A stretch of DNA of 64,000 nucleotides, taken from contig CASFAV010000008.1 in the NCBI GenBank assembly GCA_949292905.1, positions 1-64,000 on the forward strand. Direction: 5' to 3'. How positions within the stretch are numbered: position 1 is the stretch's first letter; each line of letters begins with the position of its first letter. The notes under the pieces are model-generated. The model was not told where the DNA came from and did no database searches. It saw only the letters and a program-made list of their open reading frames with translations. Shown here in pieces: positions 45,040 through 53,308 of this stretch. The stretch is from an uncultured Eubacteriales bacterium (lineage in GTDB: Bacteria; Bacillota; Clostridia; Christensenellales; DTU072). The translations under genes and the position numbers were made by a program.

Positions 45040-45325
45040 TATTCTATTCACTGTGTGTAATGTCCGATTAATCTGAACCACTATTGCCCGAAATAAGGCG
45101 GTAGATATGCTGCAGTATTAAAGATTTGTGTTAATATCAGAACCGATACTCGGTCCTAATAGGAAACATAACGAAGAGAGCACTTTGTATTCTATTCACT
45201 GTATATAATGTCATAATTCAGCTTTAGACCAATATCCGAAGTAAGCAGGAATATATACGGTTGTATTTGATATTTATATTAATATCGGAACCGATACTTT
45301 GTCCGAATCGGAAGCATAACGAAAC
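45040..45325 (+). repeat. diverged 148-bp tandem duplication
   Basis: Two landmarks recur with the same 148-bp offset: TATTCTATTCACTGT at 45040 and 45188, and TTAATATC(A/G)GAACCGATACT at 45131 and 45279. The latter is followed by similar GG-AAACATAACGAA and GGAAGCATAACGAA tails. A weaker third trace (ATTTACTGT at 44899) falls 147 bp before the first unit. No reading frame spans the units. Confidence 0.7.
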
Positions 45326-45564
45326 CGATCGAAACCGATTTAACCTACATGTATGCTATCGGTCAAAATAATTTGATATATATCATAACATAAAGAGGAT
45401 TAAATAACTCGTGAATCTATCGTGAATCGAATGAAATTATTATCTAATAGCGGCGACTTTATGGCAGGTGATATGATTAAAATTATTTAACCGGTAATAT
45501 ATAAACGGAAAGCAATAACGAAACACGTATATAGTTATCAATGCTTACACGTTGAAAACCTAAA

Positions 45565-45580
45565 TGTTTCACGTGGAACA
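45565..45580 (+). other. parS3 (one mismatch)
   Basis: TGTTTCACGTGGAACA; one base differs from the consensus and the CACGTG core is kept. Confidence 0.85.
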
Positions 45581-45701
45581 AAGGCACTTAATACGTTGTA
45601 TACCCGATTATGTGCGGAACGTTGCATATACAATTATTATTACAGTTGCGGAAATCGTCAGACCGGCTATAATTGCGGCAATGACAAATAAAAAGCGCCA
45701 A

Positions 45702-45717
45702 TGTTTCACGTGAAACA
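45702..45717 (+). other. parS4 (perfect)
   Basis: TGTTTCACGTGAAACA. Confidence 0.92.
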
Positions 45718-46217
45718 ACAACTGATAATACAATAGAATCCACTATATATACGAAATTTGTAATGTAATATGAATATTTATGTTTTCATATTATCCGTTT
45801 ACGAATATTCCATATTCTTATTATACTTCTAATCTTATACGGCGACGGGTGCTATCAACCACAAAGTATATCAAATTAACCCGCTATGCCGCGACCGTAT
45901 CATTATTCAAGATCAACGATATTTATCCTATATCGGAGATCATAACACCTATGCGGTTGATATCTTATTTGTCCACTTAAATAATTTACGCTTACGAAGT
46001 ATCTTCGTTTGAATTAGTTATCTTCGATAGTGTGCATGTTCAACATTATGTGGGTGCGCCGCTTACCGTGAAGTTGAATGGATATTGAATATCGGATATA
46101 CATGCGGAGTTGTCGACATGTCATTATTCTTTCCGTTCTTCCACATTATTGACGGCATATCTGAGAATTTATCTCTCAAATGGCGTAGCGGATCTATATA
46201 TGCTTCGGAGTTTGTGA

Positions 46218-46233
46218 TGTTTCACGTGAGACA
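46218..46233 (+). other. parS5 (one mismatch)
   Basis: TGTTTCACGTGAGACA; one base differs from the consensus. Confidence 0.82.
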
Positions 46234-46371
46234 GAGGAAATAGATATCTTTATATAACCGAAATATATAGCCCATATCGGTCATAATCAAAGTACAGCAA
46301 GTTATCTGACAGAAACTACGATATGACATAGGTGTATGCCGAAACAAGGGTAGTAGGTCCCGAACGGTAGA

Positions 46372-46387
46372 TGTTTCACGTGAAACA
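46372..46387 (+). other. parS6 (perfect)
   Basis: TGTTTCACGTGAAACA. Confidence 0.92.
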
Positions 46388-46470
46388 TATCCCGTATGAA
46401 CGTTTTGTTCATATATCGTATTGGTTATTCAGTTATCGCAGATTCCTCAGCATAATGTGATTCGCAAGGT

Positions 46471-46486
46471 TGTTCCACGTGAAACA
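46471..46486 (+). other. parS7 (one mismatch)
   Basis: TGTTCCACGTGAAACA; only 84 bp after parS6. Confidence 0.85.
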
Positions 46487-46559
46487 ATGTATAAAATATG
46501 TATAAAATAGTCGCAATATACGATTATGATTAAGAATATATTATATTTATCTTTATTAC

Positions 46560-48180
46560 AGCGTTAATATTGGATATGAGATATCGCTATATATAGTCCG
46601 TCCGGACTTACTGCGAGTCGTCAAACGCTTAATAACGTAATAAGCTATGACGCCGTTTTGCATAATAAAGCGATTCTTTCCGAGTACCGGTTCGCCGGTC
46701 ATACCGTCATATATGTTGGGTATCCGCGCCATACGGCAGAACTTACGATATTTACACTGAGTATGCGAACACGGATCGCTGCTGTCGTTATACCGCTCGT
46801 TACGCCCGTTGATTGAGTTCGGTATAGGTATGTCCGTAAGCGCGTCCGCCTTTCCTTTCGGCGGTACTCCGAGTCAGATAGAGATATCTTTCTACTCGCG
46901 TATGTTTGTGGAAAGTAAACGTAGCTTTTACGCACGTTGTATAAGCCGTCAGTGCGGCATAACGGACGACGGCACTTCATCTACGGAGTCGGCAACGCGC
47001 ACTGTGGGCTTTCCTGCGCCTTCTGAAGGGCGGATCCGTGTGCAATATAGATATTCTGTTTTGTCATGACAGTAAGTCAGGCGCCCGGATTGTATTTCCG
47101 AAAGCTATACCGTATTCCGTACCGTGTCGCCCGATCGTATCGGCATCGGTATCGCTTATTCCGATTCAGGGAGCGCAGAGGATAGAGTCGGAATGTTCTG
47201 GGAGTTTATCTCGTTCACGTACACGCCTACTGTTCCGATAGGGTAAGAATCAAGTATTGAAGTTTACCGTAACGGCGGTATAGCCTGTGCACATCCATAG
47301 ACCGCGCACGATGATGTCGCCCGCGCCGTACGCTCTTAAACCGACACTTCAGACCGCTTTGTATACGCCTTCGATATATCCGTACGTAGAAAGTTTTGAG
47401 CTGACGTTAAGCGATACGAGGAATGCGACGGTATACTTAAAGACGATGCTTTAGCGAAAGAACGGATTTATAGTAAAACAAAAGGTGAACTACTCGGTTT
47501 GACATAGGCGGTGGAGGTTTCAAAAAGCGCGCCGTGCCCAAAAGCCGTTGAAACGGTTTATATGGATCCGCGAGCTCGGCAAAGGACAAACGTAAGTATA
47601 CGGGGTGAAGGAAACTTTGTGAGTGTCGCGAAGCGGCGAAGGGATAAAGGCACAGCCGAAGCGACGTCGCGGATGATGAATAAAGCGGCATTTATTACGA
47701 CAGGGGAGAACGGTGGGTAATGCGGGCTCGGTAAGCGCCTGTTACGGTGCGGAAAGAAATTCAGCTTGCTGCTCCCGTGCGGTGCGGTCAATACATGCGG
47801 GAAGCAATAAGTCTGATCGGGCTGTCTTGTTCGATACCATGTCGATATCGGAGAGATAATTCGAGTTGTCCACATAAATCCGGTTTTCCGAAACGATAGG
47901 TAGTAAAAACGACGGTTTCAAGCCCGAAAAGCGGAATAAGCTTTGCAATATAGTGCGAAGTTGTCCACATAAAAGAATTTGCGAGCAAGCTCCGCCTATA
48001 GGCGCGTCAAGACCGTAAACGTGCAAAGAAGGTAGGGATAAGAAGGCAGACAGAACGTCATTCGATATGTGGGAGCATTCGTATATAGGTTGAATCGCGG
48101 CGCATATCGCCGGAGTGATCATAAACAAGCCGCAATAATGTAAAAAAACAGGCAGGAAAAGCGGGAGAAAAGAATAAAAA
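46560..48180. other. gene-poor segment with near-genomic base composition
   Basis: No convincing gene is visible, although base composition returns close to that of coding DNA. Open stretches of 50-105 codons occur on both strands, for example a minus-strand frame across about 46565-46870 reading RIPNIYDGMTGEPVLGK, broken by stops and frame changes on either side. Two DnaA-box-like sites in the same 13-base context TTGTCCACATAAA start at 47866 and 47961. It may be remnants of decayed genes or non-coding spacer; no rRNA, tmRNA, RNase P or SRP RNA signature was recognised. Confidence 0.35.
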
Positions 48181-48181
48181 A

Positions 48182-48213
48182 TGTGGATAACTCAAAATGT
48201 TTCACGTGAAACA
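48182..48213 (+). other. DnaA box and perfect parS (parS8)
   Basis: A perfect minus-strand DnaA box TGTGGATAA at 48182-48190 is followed after 7 bp by parS TGTTTCACGTGAAACA at 48198-48213. The arrangement repeats that at 44610-44642. Confidence 0.9.
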
Positions 48214-48583
48214 ACGCATATCGGCAGGCACATTTCGACAAAATCAAAATATATTTTACGCAAGAAAATTGCAAAATACAGAAGAAAACAGATAAAAAAT
48301 AACAGATTAAAAGCGAATGTGTTTTCATTTACGGTGTGGAGAAAGCGGGTGATAAAAAGGATAAGGAGCGAGAGAAGAGATGCTTTGGAGAGCTCGCGGA
48401 GAAGTTCGAGGCAGGTGAGCGCGGGAGTCGTGAACTGGCACTATATCGACGCAACGCATGCGGCGTGGCTGTAGATAGTTGTCGAGCGGTAAATGCGGTG
48501 ATCGGCGCGGGCGGGAGAGGACGAGAGGCCAGAGTGCAGAGTTAGAAGGCGGTCGGCGTGTACCTGCGCCTGTGGGCGTCCGA

Positions 48584-48599
48584 TGTTCCATATGGAACG
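48584..48599 (+). other. degenerate parS-like palindrome
   Basis: TGTTCCATATGGAACG keeps parS-like arms but has CATATG in place of the CACGTG core that ParB reads. Probably not bound, or bound by another protein. Confidence 0.4.
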
Positions 48600-48783
48600 C
48601 ATAAAAAACAGGGAGAAAGGAGCCGTTTTGCCCGGATAAAATAAAGGGGTCGTCCCGAAAAATTCCCGAGCGCAAAAGCGTCGGAAAAAGCCTTAATTCG
48701 CTCAAAATAAGCCAAAAAATGCACGTTTTTGGGGGTGAAAAGGGGCTGTAGAAAACTTCTTCCGAATATTATAAAGAGATAAG

Positions 48784-48799
48784 TGTTCCACGTGGAACA
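48784..48799 (+). other. parS9 (symmetrical variant)
   Basis: TGTTCCACGTGGAACA; both arms carry the same substitution, so the palindrome is preserved. The flanking region 48800-49300 contains no recognisable gene. Confidence 0.8.
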
Positions 48800-49300
48800 T
48801 AAATTTCGGCAGAAAAACCCACTAAAAATATCCTTGTTTTAAGCAGATTTTGTAAAACGCTTGATTTTGTATTGTTTGCTACGGTATTGCGAAAATGTCC
48901 TGTTTATGGGACAGCAATTCGGGCGGATTTTTGCAGATTTTCGGCAGTATTTTTTTTACGAAAAAAAGCAGAAACTTTCCTTTTCGAGTTAGACCGTCGC
49001 CGTCGGTCGGGGGAAAGCTTACATTACGGCTTCCTTTTTCCGCCTTTTCCGGGCGGCGCGTATCGGAACCGACGTGTACGTTTGACTGTAGCAGACTTTG
49101 CCCGCACGGCGAAACCGCGAACGGCGTTTCTTGTCGGCGTGATTTTTCGGTCGCGTTTTTTTGCGTATTCGCTATCCCCGTAAGGCTTCGTCTTGGGGCA
49201 ACGTAACGCCCGAGTTTACGCCTGCCGCGTACTCGGTCGGCGTTGCACGATTTTTATGTCGGTTGCCGAAAACTCTTCTTCGCGCGCGAAGGCTTTTATG

Positions 49301-49323
49301 AAAAAGCGCCCCGTGAAGGGCGC
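49301..49323 (-). terminator. terminator of the dipeptidase gene
   Basis: GCGCCC/GGGCGC stem with a 6-base loop; on the minus strand it is followed by TTTTT. Confidence 0.75.
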
Positions 49324-49344
49324 CGTTTATTTCCGACGACGGCT

Positions 49345-50652
49345 TCATTCGAAGCAGAGGATCCCCAACGCTTCCTTATATATTTCGTACATTCTGCGGA
49401 ACGAGTCGAGCGGTATGCGTTCGTCGCGCATGTGGATATACGACTTTTCGCCCGGAAATATCGGGCCGAACGCCACCCCGCACGGAAGTACTCTCGCGTA
49501 TGTCGCTCCCCCTATCGCTATGGGGCGGGCGTCTTTGTCGCCGGTCACGTTCTTGTACGCCGTAAGCAGTCCCTTTACGAGCGGGTGATCTTCGGGAACG
49601 TAAAGGGGATCGTGGAAGTTTTTGAGCGTGATATGCGCTTCGGGTAGGGCTTTTGCGAGTTTAGCGGCTATTTCGTCGCGCGACGCGGTTATCGGGTAGC
49701 GGATATCGGTATCGACCACGAGCCTTTCGCCTTCCGTTCTTGCCGCTCCCGCGTTCAGCGTAAGCGCTCCCGACTCTTTGTCGGAGCAGGCTATTCCCGC
49801 GCCGGAGCCGTCGCTTGCGGAAAATACTTTGCACAGCTTCTTTGCGTATCCCGACGTTACGGAGAGTATCGTAAGCATCGCGGTCAGGGCGTTGACGCCG
49901 CTTTCGGGAGAACTGCCGTGCGCGCTCACTCCGCGAGTCACTATCCTGAGGACGTTACCGTCCCGCTCAGTTTCCGCTCCCGCGTCGCGCGCGGCTTGTT
50001 CGAGCTCGACGGAATATTCCGCTTCCGCCACGGCGTGATCGGGCACGATATTGGCGCGCGTTCCCGAATTAAGATAAAGAAGTCCTTTCGGAAGGGGCAG
50101 TTCCGCCGAAAAGAACGCCACGCCCTTTTCGCAGTTGATGACGGGGAAGTCGGCGTCGGGCGAAAATCCTTCCGCAGGCATTTCTTCGCGCGCCCTGTAG
50201 GCGTCCATACATTTCCAGCCGCTTTCTTCGTTGGTGCCGAGGATAAAGCGGAGACGTTTTTTTGGTTTGCGCCCTTCGTCGAGAAGCTCGAGCGCGGCAA
50301 AGAACGCGGCTACGGCGGGGCCCTTGTCGTCTTCCGCGCCACGCCCCCAAACGGCGTCTCCGTCAATTTCGCCGCCGAACGGATCGTGGCTCCAACCCTC
50401 GGTAACGGGTACCACGTCAAGGTGACTCAGTATCCCGAAAAGCGGTTTATCTTTCTCGCCGATCTCCGCGTAACCGTAATATCCGTCGCCGTTGAACGTG
50501 CGGAAACCGTTGTTTTCCATAACGCCGAGCATGTAATTCAAGGCGTTTGCGACGCCTTTCCCGAAAGGCGCGCCGCAGGCGGGCTCGCCCTCAACGGAAT
50601 CGAAACGCAGTAATTCCCGAAGACATTTCACGGCTTCGTCGAAGCGATCCAT
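49345..50652 (-). CDS. PepV-type dipeptidase (M20 family)
   Basis: A 435-residue cytosolic zinc dipeptidase. Metal ligands appear in order: LSHLDVVP, WGRGAEDDKGP, the general base in GTNEESGWKC, then a late HMRDERIP. The lid domain starts after SGTRANIVPDHAVAEAEY, as in PepV. It likely cleaves imported dipeptides. It points toward the parS region, against the direction of the replication fork expected on this arm. A Shine-Dalgarno-like GGAGGT precedes the ATG. Confidence 0.9.
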   Translation of the reverse strand: MDRFDEAVKCLRELLRFDSVEGEPACGAPFGKGVANALNYMLGVMENNGFRTFNGDGYYGYAEIGEKDKPLFGILSHLDVVPVTEGWSHDPFGGEIDGDAVWGRGAEDDKGPAVAAFFAALELLDEGRKPKKRLRFILGTNEESGWKCMDAYRAREEMPAEGFSPDADFPVINCEKGVAFFSAELPLPKGLLYLNSGTRANIVPDHAVAEAEYSVELEQAARDAGAETERDGNVLRIVTRGVSAHGSSPESGVNALTAMLTILSVTSGYAKKLCKVFSASDGSGAGIACSDKESGALTLNAGAARTEGERLVVDTDIRYPITASRDEIAAKLAKALPEAHITLKNFHDPLYVPEDHPLVKGLLTAYKNVTGDKDARPIAIGGATYARVLPCGVAFGPIFPGEKSYIHMRDERIPLDSFRRMYEIYKEALGILCFE

Positions 50653-50670
50653 ATTACCTCCTTAACCCTT

Positions 50671-50700
50671 TTGCGGGGAAAATTATATAAATATTATACA
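50671..50700 (+). promoter_or_regulatory. possible radC promoter
   Basis: TTGCGG, 18-bp spacer, TATACA; moderate match. Confidence 0.4.
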
Positions 50701-50785
50701 CACTTCGGCGCGGATGTGTTATTATTTATTTCGTAAAGCGGTAAGGAATTACGGCGAAAATTGTAAACGGAGCGGGAAAAGCCGA

Positions 50786-51538
50786 ATGGGAGCGGGCAGA
50801 AGACAACGAATGAGGGAAAAGGTGCATCTTAACGGGATAGCGGGGCTTGCGCAACACGAGATACTGGAATTTCTGCTCTACCCGTACGTGCCGCAGAAGG
50901 ATACCGTGCCGATAGCGCACGCGCTTCTTGAGGAATTCGGCACTCTCGACAACGTGTTGCACGCGACGGAAGAAGCTTTGCTCACGGTAGCGGGGATGCC
51001 CAAACTCGCGGCGCTCACGTTCCCGCAATTCCGTCACATAGTTGCCCGCGCCGCAGCCGACGCCGCCGCAGACTGCGGCAAGATCACGGACGCCGTTTCG
51101 GCGGCGAAGTATTTCAACGCGATGATAGGCGGCGAGAAGGTGGAAAAGACGGTCGCGGTATTCCTTACGAACAGGGGCAAGATCATCTGTGCCCGCGAGC
51201 TCAACTCCGGCACGCCCGTGGAAACGGACGTGGAGATACGCAAGATAGCTTCCGCCGCACTCAATACCAACGCCGCGGCGGTCATATTGGGGCACAATCA
51301 TCCTTCGGGCGACGTGACGCCGTCGGAAGCGGATATATCGAGCACCGAATTTCTCGGGAAAATATTGCGCCCGTTGGGCGTGGCGCTTCTCGATCACCTC
51401 GTAGTGTCCGGGAACAAGTATCACAGCATGCTGCGAGGAGGCTCCTTCGGGGCGCGCCCGGACAGGGGCTCGCTCAACGAAGCAGGAGCGCCGTTCACGT
51501 ACGATACCGGAGACAAAGAGCGGATATCCGATGACTGA
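50786..51538 (+). CDS. radC: RadC/JAB-domain protein
   Basis: A 250-residue protein with an N-terminal helix-hairpin-helix-like part (AQHEILEFLLYPYVPQKDT) and a JAB metal-binding domain whose signature is GHNHPSGDVTPSEAD. RadC proteins were once linked to recombination repair but their true activity is unsettled. The start chosen (MGAGRRQRMREK) aligns with the usual basic opening GHRxRMRExx; an upstream frame from 50714 is less family-like. The nearest Shine-Dalgarno-like GGAG is 13 bases away, so the start is provisional. Confidence 0.88.
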   Translation: MGAGRRQRMREKVHLNGIAGLAQHEILEFLLYPYVPQKDTVPIAHALLEEFGTLDNVLHATEEALLTVAGMPKLAALTFPQFRHIVARAAADAAADCGKITDAVSAAKYFNAMIGGEKVEKTVAVFLTNRGKIICARELNSGTPVETDVEIRKIASAALNTNAAAVILGHNHPSGDVTPSEADISSTEFLGKILRPLGVALLDHLVVSGNKYHSMLRGGSFGARPDRGSLNEAGAPFTYDTGDKERISDD

Positions 51539-51563
51539 AACCGGCATAAGCGCCGGTTTTTTT
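51539..51563 (+). terminator. radC terminator
   Basis: AACCGGC/GCCGGTT with loop ATAAGC and a run of eight Ts, directly after the stop codon. Confidence 0.9.
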
Positions 51564-51567
51564 GCGG

Positions 51568-52287
51568 CTATTTGAGGGAAGAGGAGATATATTCGTTGAC
51601 CGAGCGCGCCACTACGTAAGCGAGCGTGCGGCGGTAGCCGTCGTCAGTCAAAAGTTTTTCGTCTTCCGGATTGGACAGGAAGCCGCATTCCACTATCGCG
51701 GAAGGGTAAGAAGTGCAGTTCAGGATGTAATAATCGCCGCCCAAAGCGGAATATGTCCTGCCGGTATTGTCCGAATTGAGCTTATTGAGCGCGTTCTGCA
51801 CCGTCGAAGCGAGCGCTTTCCCCTCCGTCGAGCCCGCGGAATAGAATACCTGCGCGCCCCTTCTCGAAGAGGAAGGGAAGTTGTTGCAATGTATGCTTAT
51901 AACGCACAGAGGTCGTGTCGCCGCGATGACGTCGCGGCGCCTTTGCATCTCCTCGCGTTTATTGTACAGCGCCGCTTCTTCGCTCTCTTTCACCGTGCCG
52001 GCTTCGCCTTCGTCGTTGCGGGTGAGCACCGTTTCGTATCCCAGAGCGTTCAGCTCGCTTGCGACGAGTCGGGCAACCGTAAGATTGATTTCGGCTTCCG
52101 TAACTCCGGTATTTACGCCCGTGACGCCGCCGTCGGCGCCGCCGTGCCCGGCGTCTACGACCACGACTTTGCGTACCCCGGGCGAATACGCCGCGGCGAT
52201 GGCGAAACCGAGCGCCGTAAGCACCGCCGCGACGAGAAGGACTATCGCCGTTGTCCACAACACTTTTTTTCTGATGACGATCATCAT
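51568..52287 (-). CDS. N-acetylmuramoyl-L-alanine amidase, CwlD-like
   Basis: A 239-residue exported Amidase_3 enzyme with an N-terminal membrane anchor (about residues 8-34). Zinc ligands and the catalytic Glu are in [12 protein letters not shown], the following Glu of the TEAEINL region, SIHCNNFP and [10 protein letters not shown]. Size, single-domain layout and anchor match CwlD, which makes muramic-delta-lactam in the spore cortex for germination. GGAGAA precedes the start. A DnaA-box-like TTGTCCACA lies inside its 5' coding end at 52251. Confidence 0.85.
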   Translation of the reverse strand: MMIVIRKKVLWTTAIVLLVAAVLTALGFAIAAAYSPGVRKVVVVDAGHGGADGGVTGVNTGVTEAEINLTVARLVASELNALGYETVLTRNDEGEAGTVKESEEAALYNKREEMQRRRDVIAATRPLCVISIHCNNFPSSSRRGAQVFYSAGSTEGKALASTVQNALNKLNSDNTGRTYSALGGDYYILNCTSYPSAIVECGFLSNPEDEKLLTDDGYRRTLAYVVARSVNEYISSSLK

Positions 52288-52371
52288 AGCGTTCTCCGTT
52301 GCGCCCGAAGGTTTCCTGTCCGATATCCGTCGGGCGCCTTTAAGTCATATTTCGACAATCTCCGCAAGAGG

Positions 52372-52412
52372 TTATCCACAAAGAGGGAGGCTTTTCCACA
52401 GAGTTGTCCACA
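52372..52412 (+). other. DnaA-box cluster upstream of rpmH
   Basis: TTATCCACA (52372-52380), TTTTCCACA (52392-52400) and TTGTCCACA (52404-52412) lie in one orientation, with a further copy at 52251-52259. In many Firmicutes the rpmH-dnaA gap is part of oriC; here dnaA is over 10 kb away, so this may be a relic half of a split origin or a DnaA-controlled promoter region. Confidence 0.65.
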
Positions 52413-52499
52413 ATATTTTATGCGACCCGTTTCCGTTTATGACCGAAGTTAAAGGAATTCCGCTACCTTCCGCGCCTCGCGATTATAGCGGAGTTTTGC

Positions 52500-52528
52500 T
52501 TGACAGCGGTATGGTTTTACATTATAAT
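52500..52528 (+). promoter_or_regulatory. rpmH operon promoter
   Basis: TTGACA (52500-52505), 17-bp spacer, TATAAT (52523-52528): full consensus, about 88 bp downstream of the DnaA boxes. Confidence 0.9.
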
Positions 52529-52597
52529 ACTAAAGCGCGTTTTCTTTTACGCGCGCATAAAAAGAAACAAATCCATCAAATCGAGGAGTATATCATC

Positions 52598-52732
52598 ATG
52601 AAAAGAACTTATCAACCCAAGAAAAGACAAAAGAGCAAAGTCCACGGTTTCCGTCAGAGAATGTCCACCAAGGGCGGCAGAAAGGTGCTTTCCCGCCGCA
52701 GAAGAAAGGGCAGAGCCGCCATCTCCGCATAA
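52598..52732 (+). CDS. rpmH: 50S ribosomal protein L34
   Basis: A 44-residue, highly basic ribosomal protein beginning [18 protein letters not shown] and ending in the Arg/Lys-rich RRRRKGR segment, as in all bacteria. AGGAG lies upstream of the ATG. Its stop overlaps the rnpA start by one base (TAATG). It is transcribed in the same direction as dnaA, whereas in typical bacteria it is divergent from dnaA. Confidence 0.98.
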   Translation: MKRTYQPKKRQKSKVHGFRQRMSTKGGRKVLSRRRRKGRAAISA

Positions 52733-53070
52733 TGCAGAGAGCCTACCGACTTAAAAAGAACGCAAGTTTCAGCTACGTTTATCGCAAAGGTCAGTCTTAC
52801 GCCCATCCCCTTCTCGTGCTCGAGTTCGTGCCCGCCAAGGGTATCAAAGTCGGGGTGAGCGTAAGTAAAAAGGTAGGCAAAAGTGTCGTAAGAAATCTTG
52901 CCAAAAGAAGGATCTACGAAAGTTTCGCCCGGCTGATACCGGAGATCGAAGGCGAATACACTTACGTCGTGGTGGCGCGGAGCGCCGTCGCGGAAGCGTC
53001 TTTCGCCGAGATCGGCGAAGCTCTCCGTTCTCTGCTCGTCAAAGCGGGACATATCGCAGCCGATGTTTAA
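52732..53070 (+). CDS. rnpA: ribonuclease P protein component
   Basis: The 112-residue protein subunit of RNase P, which helps its RNA process tRNA 5' ends. Family features are the opening RLKKNASFSYVYRKGQS and the RNA-binding stretch VGVSVSKKVGKSVVRNLAKRRIYESF, corresponding to the RNR motif with slight variation (RNLAKRRI). It overlaps yidD by eight bases. Confidence 0.96.
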   Translation: MQRAYRLKKNASFSYVYRKGQSYAHPLLVLEFVPAKGIKVGVSVSKKVGKSVVRNLAKRRIYESFARLIPEIEGEYTYVVVARSAVAEASFAEIGEALRSLLVKAGHIAADV

Positions 53071-53308
53071 GCGTTTAGCGAAAATATTGATACTCGGATA
53101 CAAGAAAGTGCTTTCGCCCGTCATGGGCAGGGATTGCATTTATACTCCGACCTGCTCGATGTACACGCTCGACGCCGTCAATAAATACGGCTTCACGGTA
53201 GGGTGTTTCAAAGGGCTCGCGCGCATCCTGCGCTGTAATCCTTTCCGCAGGGGAGGTTTCGACCCCGTCAAAGAAAATTTGAGAGGTGCCGCAAAATGGA
53301 CTTTATGA
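53063..53308 (+). CDS. yidD: membrane protein insertion efficiency factor YidD
   Basis: An 81-residue protein of the YidD/DUF37 family: an amphipathic start LILGYKKVLSPVMGRDCIYTPTCSMY, then a RILRCNPFRRGGFDPV motif with conserved cysteines. It sits between rnpA and yidC and overlaps both (8 and 13 bases), the standard arrangement. Confidence 0.96.
   Translation: MFKRLAKILILGYKKVLSPVMGRDCIYTPTCSMYTLDAVNKYGFTVGCFKGLARILRCNPFRRGGFDPVKENLRGAAKWTL

Noticed and set aside
46809..47241. Two overlapping plus-strand frames of 86 and 67 codons in the gene-poor zone
   Set aside because: Ser/Arg-rich with no family resemblance, no ribosome-binding site, and equally long frames exist on the opposite strand.
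47440..47760. Possible RNase P RNA, tmRNA or SRP RNA in the GC-richer part of the gene-poor zone
   Set aside because: The universally conserved core motifs of these RNAs were not found.
48181..48474. 97-codon plus-strand frame starting at the DnaA box and running across parS8
   Set aside because: The parS palindrome itself translates to NVSRET-like residues in this frame, there is no Shine-Dalgarno site, the composition is not protein-like, and it spans two regulatory sites.
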